A stretch of 6,833 bases of DNA, taken from positions 1-6,833 of the forward strand of contig JAFGNC010000311.1 of NCBI GenBank assembly GCA_016927175.1, given 5' to 3'. This DNA is from Gammaproteobacteria bacterium (GTDB lineage: Bacteria > Pseudomonadota > Gammaproteobacteria > Steroidobacterales > Rariloculaceae). This document shows positions 1 to 5,671 of this stretch, piece after piece. The notes beneath the pieces are model-generated. The model was given only the letters and a program-made list of their open reading frames with translations, made no database searches and was not told the origin of the DNA. Made by a program: the position numbers and the translations under genes. The stretch's first letter is position 1; each line of letters opens with the position of its first letter.

Positions 1-127
1 GACGAACCTGACCGACGAGGAGTGGTACCGCCAGAAGATCATCTTCACGGCGATCGGCGCCCCCGCCAACATCGGTCAGCCGGCACCGCCGCGCGAGTGG
101 TACATGTCCCTGAACAAGCGGTTCTGA
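1..127 (+). CDS. C-terminal end of a probable TonB-dependent outer-membrane receptor (partial)
   Basis: This is the last 42 codons of a gene that enters from the left; the reading frame begins at base 2 and ends with TGA at 125-127. The tail begins TNLTDEEWY and ends PPREWYMSLNKRF. Two things match the end of TonB-dependent receptors: an NLTDE-type motif in the penultimate beta-hairpin, and a final amphipathic strand of the form PRxxxxSLxxRF closing on a C-terminal phenylalanine, the signal recognised by the BAM machinery. Such receptors import siderophores, vitamins, glycans or aromatic compounds with energy from TonB-ExbBD. The ligand cannot be inferred from this fragment. A same-strand exported hydrolase starts 71 bases downstream, with no obvious terminator between, so the two may be co-transcribed. 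The assignment rests on a short tail only; another beta-barrel protein is the main alternative. Confidence 0.68.
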   Translation, partial: TNLTDEEWYRQKIIFTAIGAPANIGQPAPPREWYMSLNKRF

Positions 128-184
128 AGCTTGCCTTGGGGCCCTTCATCAGAGACTGGAAGACAACGTCAGTGCAGCCGTTCA

Positions 185-193
185 GGGGAGAGG
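185..193 (+). promoter_or_regulatory. Shine-Dalgarno region of the exported amidohydrolase
   Basis: The purine run GGGGAGAGG ends five bases before the ATG at 199. It decides the start: the open frame extends back to 22, but that extension overlaps the receptor tail in another frame. The ATG at 199 begins directly with a twin-arginine signal peptide. Confidence 0.7.
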
Positions 194-198
194 TTCGT

Positions 199-1176
199 AT
201 GTTGAGACGCCGCACAGTTCTGGGTTCCGCGCTGGCCGCGGCGGCAGCTTCGGTCATGCCGAAGGCTTCCGGCAAGGTCATCACGCCGCCGTTCAATCTG
301 TTCGACGCGCACGGCCATTTCTACACCAACGACGTCGAGAAATATCCGTTCCAGGCCGAGGGCTCGCGCTACGGTCCCGAAATCATGATCGCGAAGGCGA
401 TGGCGCGCCCGATGACGCCCGAGGTGGTGTTCAGGGTCTGGGGCGAGAACTGGATCGAGATGGGCCTCGGCGTCGGGTACAACAGCACCTATTCCACCGA
501 TAACAGCTACCTGCTGGATATGGCGGCGAAGTATCCGAACCGCATCCTGCCGGTCGTGATCCTCTCTGCGACCGATCGGTCGACACCGGCGGCGCTCGAG
601 CGCATGGCTCGGGAAAACCGGATCATCGGACCCCGCTTCACAGGCATTGCGAACAGGGAAACCGGGGAGTTTTCCTTCCTCAGCGACGCCGCCACCGGCG
701 CCTGGGAAGCCTGCAACAGCCTGGGACTCGCGATCACGCTGATGCCGCTCGGCCGGCAAGTGCCGGACGCGATGCAGAGGGTGGCCGAGCTCGCCGACCG
801 CTACCCGAACGTCAACATCGTGCTCGACCACATCGGCTTCCCGACTCCCGAGATCAGCCCGAACTGGGGGCTGACGCCGCAGCACGTCGCGCTCGCGCAG
901 CACGACAATGTCTACTACAAATTGACGACGCTGCTCCTCGACCAGCTGAACGATGCGAATGTCCCCACCGATCAGTTCATGTTGCACATGGTCAAGACGT
1001 ACGGCGCCGATCACTTCGTCTGGGGCACCGACATCGGCAACAGCGAAGGCTGGGTCAGCGATTTCGTGCAGGACGCGCTGTACTCGGCGAGGATGCTGCC
1101 CCTCGAGCAGCAGAAGGCAATCTTCTACGATACGGCGAAGCGGATATTCGTGCCGGGCGGGCGGGGTGCCACCTGA
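199..1176 (+). CDS. Tat-exported amidohydrolase-2 family metal-dependent hydrolase
   Basis: This 325-residue protein fits the amidohydrolase-2 family (TIM-barrel metal hydrolases that include lactone hydrolases and decarboxylases such as 2-pyrone-4,6-dicarboxylate hydrolase). Visible motifs are DAHGH at residues 36-40 (the DxHxH metal-binding pair H38 and H40), LDHIG at 209-213 (H211) and WGTDIG at 275-280 (catalytic-type D278). The length is normal for the family once the signal is removed. The N-terminus MLRRRTVLGSALAAAAASV has a twin-arginine motif (RRTVL) and an alanine-rich hydrophobic stretch, so export of the folded, metallated enzyme to the periplasm by Tat is inferred; the cleavage site is uncertain, near residues 20-25. 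It follows a receptor tail on the same strand and faces the dehydrogenase-transporter-SnoaL set. Substrate unknown; a lactone, ester-like or carboxylated ring compound is plausible. Family confidence is high, reaction confidence low. Confidence 0.88.
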   Translation: MLRRRTVLGSALAAAAASVMPKASGKVITPPFNLFDAHGHFYTNDVEKYPFQAEGSRYGPEIMIAKAMARPMTPEVVFRVWGENWIEMGLGVGYNSTYSTDNSYLLDMAAKYPNRILPVVILSATDRSTPAALERMARENRIIGPRFTGIANRETGEFSFLSDAATGAWEACNSLGLAITLMPLGRQVPDAMQRVAELADRYPNVNIVLDHIGFPTPEISPNWGLTPQHVALAQHDNVYYKLTTLLLDQLNDANVPTDQFMLHMVKTYGADHFVWGTDIGNSEGWVSDFVQDALYSARMLPLEQQKAIFYDTAKRIFVPGGRGAT

Positions 1177-1277
1177 CCCGATCCGCGGACGCGGAAACCG
1201 CCATCGCTCAATCTGGCCGGCGACCGCGATGCCGAGCACCCACGCTCAGTCTCGCGAACGACCGCGATAACGACAAA

Positions 1278-1399
1278 GCGGGTCACGCAGCGATATGGGC
1301 CTTTCCGAGGCCGTCGGGCGCCAGGGACGGCGCCCGACGAGCGGCAAGGATGCGATTTCCCGCGTGCCTCGGAAAGGCCCATATCGCTGCGTGACCCGC
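1278..1399. repeat. Perfect 34-bp inverted repeat forming a nested hairpin between convergent genes
   Basis: The left arm (1278-1311) and right arm (1366-1399) are exact reverse complements over 34 bases; pairing stops at 1277/1400 and 1312/1365. The 54-base interior starts with a second perfect hairpin and ends with about 26 unpaired bases (1340-1365). The structure lies entirely in the 268-base gap between convergent stop codons. It could be a bidirectional terminator or RNA stabiliser, a REP-like palindromic repeat, or a small non-autonomous mobile element. I see no flanking target duplication, no U-tract directly after either arm and no coding content, so the class stays open. The arms are longer than usual terminator stems. 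Confidence 0.93.
1312..1339. repeat. Inner 11-bp perfect hairpin inside the large palindrome
   Basis: Arms 1312-1322 (CGTCGGGCGCC) and 1329-1339 are exact reverse complements around the six-base loop AGGGAC. The hairpin begins at the first base after the left arm of the 34-bp repeat, so the two stems can stack; the right side is separated from the outer arm by 26 bases. This gives an asymmetric, branched fold and not one straight hairpin. Confidence 0.85.
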
Positions 1400-1402
1400 A
1401 TC

Positions 1403-1438
1403 GCCGCCACGAAACGAAGCGGCAGTTCGGACTTTTTT
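1403..1438 (+). terminator. Weak candidate terminator with T6 tract downstream of the amidohydrolase
   Basis: A run of six T (1433-1438) follows a possible five-base-pair stem (GCCGC at 1403-1407 with GCGGC at 1419-1423). The stem is short and nine bases separate it from the T run, so this is not a canonical intrinsic terminator. The large palindrome just upstream could contribute. Transcription of the plus-strand amidohydrolase would be expected to end about here. Confidence 0.25.
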
Positions 1439-1444
1439 GTATTA

Positions 1445-1900
1445 CTAGTCGTCGAGTTTCGGGTTGGTGGGCGGCGTGCCCCCGAGGAAGAGACTGCGGA
1501 ACGTTCGCGAGGCGTACAGCCAGCGTCCGTCCGGCTGGCGCTCCACCTCGTCGGTGACGAGGGCGATGTTGATCGGCGGGTGGGTCGGCAGAACGGGCTC
1601 ACCGTCGGCGGCGTAGAGCAGCAGATACCAGGTGGACGTTGCGCGGGCGTCGCTTTCCACGTTCAGCCGGAAATTCGTGAAGGCGTGCACGGCCACGCGC
1701 GGGCCGCGGTTCACGCGCCAGGCGTAGAACTCCTGGATCTTCGCCCGACCGCGGTAGACGGCCTCGCCGCCGTCGAACACGGCGTCCTCGGTGTAGTAAC
1801 GGCCGGCGTTGCGGCCCCAGTTGGTGTCGACGTCGTGCCAGTACTCAGCGAGCTGGTTCTCGAGCTTCAGGCGAAGCAGCAGCGACTCTTGCTCGTTCAT
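1445..1900 (-). CDS. SnoaL/NTF2-like small protein (SnoaL_4 type), function unknown
   Basis: This 151-residue protein has the size and layout of the NTF2-like cone fold: N-terminal helices (residues 3-20, then WHDVDTNWGRNAGRYYTEDAVFDGG, 21-45), a YRGRAKIQEFYAWR helix (49-62), then beta strands (VHAFTNFRLNVESDARATSTWYLLLYAAD, 71-99) and WLYASRTFRSLFLGG (127-141). Relatives include dehydratases, isomerases, the small subunit of ring-hydroxylating dioxygenases and non-catalytic pocket proteins. No residue set here proves catalysis. It is the last gene of a minus-strand set, and its ATG lies inside the transporter gene (56-base overlap), so translational coupling is likely. A GGAGAG ribosome-binding site lies five bases upstream. 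A cytoplasmic step in degradation of the compound carried by the neighbouring transporter is inferred from context alone. There is no signal peptide. Confidence 0.85.
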   Translation of the reverse strand: MNEQESLLLRLKLENQLAEYWHDVDTNWGRNAGRYYTEDAVFDGGEAVYRGRAKIQEFYAWRVNRGPRVAVHAFTNFRLNVESDARATSTWYLLLYAADGEPVLPTHPPINIALVTDEVERQPDGRWLYASRTFRSLFLGGTPPTNPKLDD

Positions 1901-3239
1901 TGGTTCTCTCCGTGTCAGCCTTGCTGGTGTCCTTTTGCCCGACGGTCGCGAGGTCGCGTCCCGCGGTTTCCGGCAAGAGCAGCGTGGCGATAATGGCGCA
2001 GGAGACGCCGGCGATGCCCATGATCATCATCGCGACGCTCAACGGCGTGAAGGCGGCCACGAATGCCACGCCCTGTATGAAAATGAAAGTCGAGGCTCTA
2101 CCGAAGTTGTAGGCGAACGATTGCCCGTTCGCGCGTATCTCGGTCGGGAAGAGCTCGGAGAAGTACGGCCCGAACGAGGCATAGATCCCGAACTGGAAGA
2201 AGCCGTAGACGATCCCGGCCGGCAGCAGCGTCCAGGCCGAGCTGCCGAGCGGCGCATACAGATAGAACGTGACCGCGAGGATGAATCCGACGCCGAACAT
2301 GCGGAAGATCATTCGCCGCCCGACGCGATCGCTGAGATAGGCATTGGCGATGAAGCCCATGAAGCCGCCGAGGCTGTTGAACAGCACATAGATGCCCGCC
2401 GCGGCCGCGGACAGCCCGCGCTCGCTTTGCAGGAAGGTCGTCAGATAGTTGCTGACCGCGTAGCCCGCGCCCTGTGCCCCCAGCGCAAGGAGAGAGGCCA
2501 GCGCCGTGATGCGCAGGATGCCGGGGTGGAAGATCGCGAGAATCGAGACCTTGCGCCCTTCCGCCTCGGCTTTGGCCTTGGCCGCGCGGTAGATCTCCGA
2601 GTCGTCGTCCTTGCGGCGCACGAAGAAGATCAGCACGGCCGGCGTCAGGCCGATCCAGAAGACGACGCGCCAGCCCCAGTCGGGCGGAAAGAGCGCGACG
2701 ACCGGCCCCGCGAGAAGCGCCGCGAGTCCGGATCCGATCGCCGCGCCGCTGTGTACCGTGCCGAGGGTCTTGCCGCGGTGCTTCGGCGCGACCATCTCGC
2801 CGAGCAGCACGGCGCCGACCGCCCATTCCGCCCCGAAGCCGAGCCCCTGCAGCACGCGGATCACGAGCAGTTGCTCGTAGGTTTGCGCGAAGCCGCTCAG
2901 GAACGAGAAGAACGAGAACCACAGAATCGTGATCTGCAGCATTCGCGCCCGGCCGAACCGGTCCGACAGCCAGCCGCCCGCCCACCCGCCGATCGCGGAG
3001 GCGAAGTAGTTGGCGCTCGCGATTGCCCCGGCCTGCGCGAGACTCATGCCGAAGGCGGTGATCAGGATCGGGATCAGATACTGATAGACGAAGCCGTCCA
3101 TCGCATCGAGCGCCCAGGCGGCCGAGCAGGTCCAGAAGACCCGCTTCACCTTCGCGGTGGACTCGGCGTACCAGCCGAGCGGACCGCCGCGCGGGGTGGC
3201 CGCAGGCGCAGCTTCTCGCGTGACGCTGCTCTCCGCCAT
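1845..3239 (-). CDS. Major facilitator superfamily transporter, organic acid/sugar:H+ symporter type
   Basis: This 464-residue protein has about twelve hydrophobic segments between residues 33 and 423, as expected for an inner-membrane MFS symporter. Motifs seen: DAMD in helix 1 (45-48), resembling the acidic pair of aromatic-acid and related organic-acid carriers; GWLSDRFGRAR in loop 2-3 (89-99, motif A); RVLQGLGFGAEW in helix 4 (128-139, motif B); the repeated motif A in loop 8-9 (YLSDRVGRR, 301-309); and PETAGRDL after helix 12 (423-430). A charged central loop spans about 208-232. Substrate is not resolved; NanT-like, lactate-type and aromatic-acid-type carriers share these features. The start is fixed by a perfect AAGGAGG site and by TAATG overlap with the dehydrogenase stop. 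The open frame continues upstream to 3635, but that is only a shadow of the dehydrogenase. The hydrophilic tail (431-464) partly overlaps the next gene. Confidence 0.92.
   Translation of the reverse strand: MAESSVTREAAPAATPRGGPLGWYAESTAKVKRVFWTCSAAWALDAMDGFVYQYLIPILITAFGMSLAQAGAIASANYFASAIGGWAGGWLSDRFGRARMLQITILWFSFFSFLSGFAQTYEQLLVIRVLQGLGFGAEWAVGAVLLGEMVAPKHRGKTLGTVHSGAAIGSGLAALLAGPVVALFPPDWGWRVVFWIGLTPAVLIFFVRRKDDDSEIYRAAKAKAEAEGRKVSILAIFHPGILRITALASLLALGAQGAGYAVSNYLTTFLQSERGLSAAAAGIYVLFNSLGGFMGFIANAYLSDRVGRRMIFRMFGVGFILAVTFYLYAPLGSSAWTLLPAGIVYGFFQFGIYASFGPYFSELFPTEIRANGQSFAYNFGRASTFIFIQGVAFVAAFTPLSVAMMIMGIAGVSCAIIATLLLPETAGRDLATVGQKDTSKADTERTNERARVAAASPEAREPAR
1906..1911 (-). promoter_or_regulatory. 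Shine-Dalgarno sequence of the SnoaL-like gene, inside the transporter gene
   Basis: Read on the minus strand this is GGAGAG, five bases before the ATG at 1900. It lies in the last codons of the transporter gene, and it supports the 1900 start as a real internal re-initiation site. Confidence 0.6.
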
Positions 3240-4390
3240 TACAGAGCCTCCTTGTAGATGCGGCATGCATCTTCGTGCGTGACGACGCGCACATTGTTGT
3301 CGAGCAGACGCGTCACGGCCATCGCGCCGTCCGCCATGCGCGGGATGGACTCGGGCCGGACGCCATGCTCCGCGAGGCGCATCGGCACGCCGCACTGCCG
3401 GCACAGATCCTCGACGAGCGCGAGGCCCCAGCGGGCCACGGCCTCCTCCGAGCCCTGCCCCGCCGCACCCATCGCGCGGCCGATGTCGGCATAGCGGGCC
3501 GTTGCCGCGGGCAGGTTGAAGGCGAGCACGTGGGGGAGCAGCACGGCGTTCGAGACGCCGTGCGGCACCTGGAACTCGCCGGCGAACGGATAGGCGAGCG
3601 CGTGCACGGCGGCGGTGTTGACCGGCCCGAGGCACATGCCGCCGTAGAGGCTGCCGCGGGCCATGTCGGTGCGGGCGGCGATGTTCTTTCCGTCGGTCAC
3701 GGCCGTCAGCAGGCTGCCGCTGATCAGGCGGATGCCTTCCAGCGCGAAGCTGTCGACGAGCGGGTGGGCGAAGCGGTTCGCGTAAGACTCGATGCAGTGC
3801 GTCAGCGCATCGAGACCCGTCGAGGCGGTGACGCTCGGCGGCATCGTCAGCGTCAGCAGCGGATCGACGTACGCGGCGTCCGGGACCAGGTGCGGGCTGA
3901 TGACGCCCTTCTTCAGATGGTCACTCTGATCGAGCAGGATCGCGATGGGCGACACCTCGCTGCCGGTGCCGGCCGTGGTCGGCACGCAGGCGAGCCACAG
4001 TGCCCGCCCCTCGAGCCTGCCGATGCCGCCGACGTCCTGCAGCTGCTGCGCGCCGTCGGCCAGAGCCGCCACGAGCTTCGCCAGATCCATGACGCTGCCG
4101 CCGCCGACGCCGATCACCGCATCGGCGGCGGTGGCGCGCGCATGCGCCACCGCCGCGTCGAAATCCGCAACGCTCGGCTCGCGTTCCGGCGTCTCCCAGA
4201 TGCCGGCGCCCACGCCCGCCTTTCTGATCTCGCTCGCGAGCGCCTCCGCGTGACAGCGGATCGGCGGCGTCGTCAGGATCAGGGTCCGCCGCAGGTCGCG
4301 CGCCGCGAGCGCGTCGGCGGCCTGCCGCGCGACGCCGGGGCCGAAAGCGAGCTCGCCGACCTGCGTCAGGCGGACCGTCTCTTTCGCCAC
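3239..4390 (-). CDS. Iron-containing (group III) alcohol dehydrogenase
   Basis: This 383-residue NAD(P)-dependent oxidoreductase is full length for the Fe-ADH family, whose members interconvert alcohols and aldehydes or ketones and also include maleylacetate reductases. The N-terminal dinucleotide domain shows GVGGGSVMD (94-102) and PTTAGTGSE (137-145). The four metal ligands appear in canonical positions: D194 and H198 in GLDALTH, H263 in AVHALAYP and H277 in QVPHGVSNA. All ligands are present, so an active Fe(II) enzyme is expected. The start is GTG at 4390, preceded by GGGAG eight bases away; no in-frame ATG precedes it. It is the first gene of the minus-strand set and is joined to the transporter by TAATG. 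Its product probably acts in the cytoplasm on a compound brought in by that transporter. Specific substrate not determined; a maleylacetate-reductase-like role is possible, but the complete metal site favours a classical alcohol dehydrogenase. Confidence 0.94.
   Translation of the reverse strand: MAKETVRLTQVGELAFGPGVARQAADALAARDLRRTLILTTPPIRCHAEALASEIRKAGVGAGIWETPEREPSVADFDAAVAHARATAADAVIGVGGGSVMDLAKLVAALADGAQQLQDVGGIGRLEGRALWLACVPTTAGTGSEVSPIAILLDQSDHLKKGVISPHLVPDAAYVDPLLTLTMPPSVTASTGLDALTHCIESYANRFAHPLVDSFALEGIRLISGSLLTAVTDGKNIAARTDMARGSLYGGMCLGPVNTAAVHALAYPFAGEFQVPHGVSNAVLLPHVLAFNLPAATARYADIGRAMGAAGQGSEEAVARWGLALVEDLCRQCGVPMRLAEHGVRPESIPRMADGAMAVTRLLDNNVRVVTHEDACRIYKEAL
3247..3253 (-). promoter_or_regulatory. 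Perfect Shine-Dalgarno of the transporter, embedded in the dehydrogenase C-terminus
   Basis: On the minus strand this reads AAGGAGG, seven bases before the transporter ATG at 3239. It is formed by the Lys-Glu-Ala codons that end the dehydrogenase (KEAL then stop). With the TAATG overlap it points to re-initiation by ribosomes finishing the dehydrogenase. Confidence 0.8.
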
Positions 4391-4398
4391 ACTCGCAT

Positions 4399-4403
4399 CT
4401 CCC
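4399..4403 (-). promoter_or_regulatory. Shine-Dalgarno of the dehydrogenase, supporting a GTG start
   Basis: On the minus strand this reads GGGAG, eight bases before GTG at 4390. An ATG lies between them (4398-4396) but is out of frame, so GTG is the usable start. Confidence 0.55.
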
Positions 4404-4500
4404 GAAGACCGTCAGTCGCGCCGAATGTGCCACGACGTGCCGCGGCGAACTTGCCCGGACCGGAATCGAATTCGCCCATTTCGCCGAAGCCGGCGCCCTG

Positions 4501-4506
4501 TATGAT
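4501..4506 (+). promoter_or_regulatory. Candidate -10 element TATGAT just before the glycosyltransferase GTG
   Basis: TATGAT differs from TATAAT at one base and ends six bases before GTG at 4513. A transcript started at the usual distance would begin at or beside the GTG, giving a leaderless mRNA. No convincing -35 hexamer at 16-18 bases was found; TTCGCC at 4480-4485 is 15 bases away and weak. No Shine-Dalgarno at a usable distance precedes the GTG. This is suggestive only. Confidence 0.35.
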
Positions 4507-4512
4507 GCGGAA

Positions 4513-5625
4513 GTGAAGATCGTCCATGTCGAGACCGGGCGGCACCTCTACGGCGGCGCGCGTCAGGTGCGTTACCTGATCGATGGCCTGGCGCGGCTCG
4601 GTGTCGGTAACGTGCTGCTTTGCCCGAAGGGCGCGGCGATCGCGCGCGAGGATCTGCCGGCGGAGATCGTCGAGCTGCGGCTCGGCGGCGATCTCGACAC
4701 CGGGTCCGTTCGCCGCATGCGCGATGCGTTCGCCGCCCGACGCGCGGATCTCGTGCACGTGCACTCGCGGCGCGGGGCGGACGTCTTCGCCGGCCTCGCC
4801 GCATCGGCCGGCCGCTGGCCCGCGGTGCTGACCCGGCGCGTGGACGCCGACGAGTGGGCGCCGTGGGCGCGGCTGAAATACTCGCGCTACGCGGCGCTGA
4901 TCGCGATCTCGAGCGCCATCGAGCGCCAGCTGGTCGCCGGCGTGGGCCTTTCCCCGAAGCGCGTGTTCCTGGTCCCGAGCGGCGTGGACACGGGCACGTT
5001 CGCGCCGAGCTCCGATGCTCGCGGGCGGCTCGTCGACGCGCTCGGGCTGCGCGGCGACGCCGTGCTGATCGGCGTCGTCGCGCAGCTGATCTCTAGGAAG
5101 GGGCACACGACCTTGCTCGACGCGGTCGCGCGGCTGCCTGGCAGCGGTGACGGCGTCGAGCTGCTGCTGTTCGGCCGCGGCCCGCTCGCGCAACGGATCG
5201 AGCGCGACGCGGCGGCCCGAAACCTGAGTGCCCGCGTCAGGCTGGTCGGGTTCCGCGACGATCTGGACCGGCTGCTGCCGGGCCTCGACGTCGTCGCGCA
5301 TCCGGCGTCGCGCGAGGGGCTCGGGCTCGCGGTGCTCGAGGCGATGAGCGCCGGCGTGCCGGTCGCGGTGTCGGCCGCGGGCGGCTTGACGGATGTCGTC
5401 GAGGACGGCGTGAGCGGGTTGCTCGTGCCGCCGGACGATGCGGCCGCGTGGAGCGACGCGCTGCTTCGGCTGATCGAGGATCCGGCGCTGCGCCGTCGCC
5501 TCGGCGCGGCCGGGCGGGCACGGATCGAGCAGTCTTTCTCGGTCGAGCAGATGCTCGTCGGGAACGTCGACGTTTATCGCGCCGTGCTCGGCGACGCGCT
5601 GCCGCTGCAGAGCCGACACGGTTGA
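4513..5625 (+). CDS. Glycosyltransferase family 4 (GT-B fold) protein
   Basis: This 370-residue protein is a retaining GT-B glycosyltransferase of the GT4 type, which moves a sugar from a nucleotide-sugar donor to a cell-surface glycan, lipid or other acceptor. The N-terminal acceptor domain opens with MKIVHVETGRHLYGGARQV (1-19), including the glycine-rich GGARQV loop, and has LVHVHSRRGADVFAGLAA (80-97). The linker VPSGVDTGTF (154-163) starts the donor domain. GVVAQLISRKGH (187-198), LLLFGRGP (217-224) and the EX7E motif SREGLGLAVLEAMSAGVPV (E268 and E276) mark the nucleotide-sugar site. There is no membrane segment, so it is soluble or peripheral at the inner face of the cytoplasmic membrane, as for lipopolysaccharide enzymes. 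The GTG start matches the usual N-terminus. It faces away from the dehydrogenase operon and stops 46 bases before pncC, so it may head that transcription unit. Donor and acceptor are unknown. Confidence 0.93.
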   Translation: MKIVHVETGRHLYGGARQVRYLIDGLARLGVGNVLLCPKGAAIAREDLPAEIVELRLGGDLDTGSVRRMRDAFAARRADLVHVHSRRGADVFAGLAASAGRWPAVLTRRVDADEWAPWARLKYSRYAALIAISSAIERQLVAGVGLSPKRVFLVPSGVDTGTFAPSSDARGRLVDALGLRGDAVLIGVVAQLISRKGHTTLLDAVARLPGSGDGVELLLFGRGPLAQRIERDAAARNLSARVRLVGFRDDLDRLLPGLDVVAHPASREGLGLAVLEAMSAGVPVAVSAAGGLTDVVEDGVSGLLVPPDDAAAWSDALLRLIEDPALRRRLGAAGRARIEQSFSVEQMLVGNVDVYRAVLGDALPLQSRHG

Positions 5626-5659
5626 CCGGCGCGCCGTCCTGTCGCCATATGGCTCCCGT

Positions 5660-5664
5660 GGAGG
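5660..5664 (+). promoter_or_regulatory. Shine-Dalgarno of pncC
   Basis: GGAGG lies seven bases before the ATG at 5672, an ideal spacing that fixes this start. It sits in the 46-base gap after the glycosyltransferase stop. Confidence 0.75.
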
Positions 5665-5671
5665 CACGCGA

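Noticed and set aside
22..198. N-terminal extension of the amidohydrolase to base 22
   Set aside because: It overlaps the receptor tail out of frame and would bury the Tat signal peptide. The ATG at 199 has a good ribosome-binding site.
169..1239. Minus-strand open frame of 356 codons opposite the amidohydrolase
   Set aside because: It is antisense to a gene with intact DxHxH and GTD motifs, and its composition is typical of a GC-rich mirror frame.
1221..1268. Ten-base direct repeat CGACCGCGAT at 1221-1230 and 1259-1268, flanking the left side of the palindrome region
   Set aside because: It is short, GC-rich and present on one side only, so it is not a target-site duplication; chance is a sufficient explanation.
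1295..1382. Short open frames starting with the same residues (MGLSEA) on both strands in the palindrome
   Set aside because: The matching starts are a direct result of the inverted repeat arms. They lack ribosome-binding sites and run into other genes in shadow frames.
1809..3257. Plus-strand open frame of 482 codons opposite the MFS transporter
   Set aside because: It is highly charged, with many Arg, Glu and Asp and no recognisable fold. It is the complement of a well-supported transporter.
3240..3635. N-terminal extension of the MFS transporter to 3635
   Set aside because: The extra residues are an out-of-frame reading of the dehydrogenase. The ATG at 3239 has a perfect ribosome-binding site.
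3275..4516. Plus-strand open frame of 413 codons opposite the iron alcohol dehydrogenase
   Set aside because: It is a shadow of a gene with all metal ligands and nucleotide motifs. It contains no domain signal of its own.
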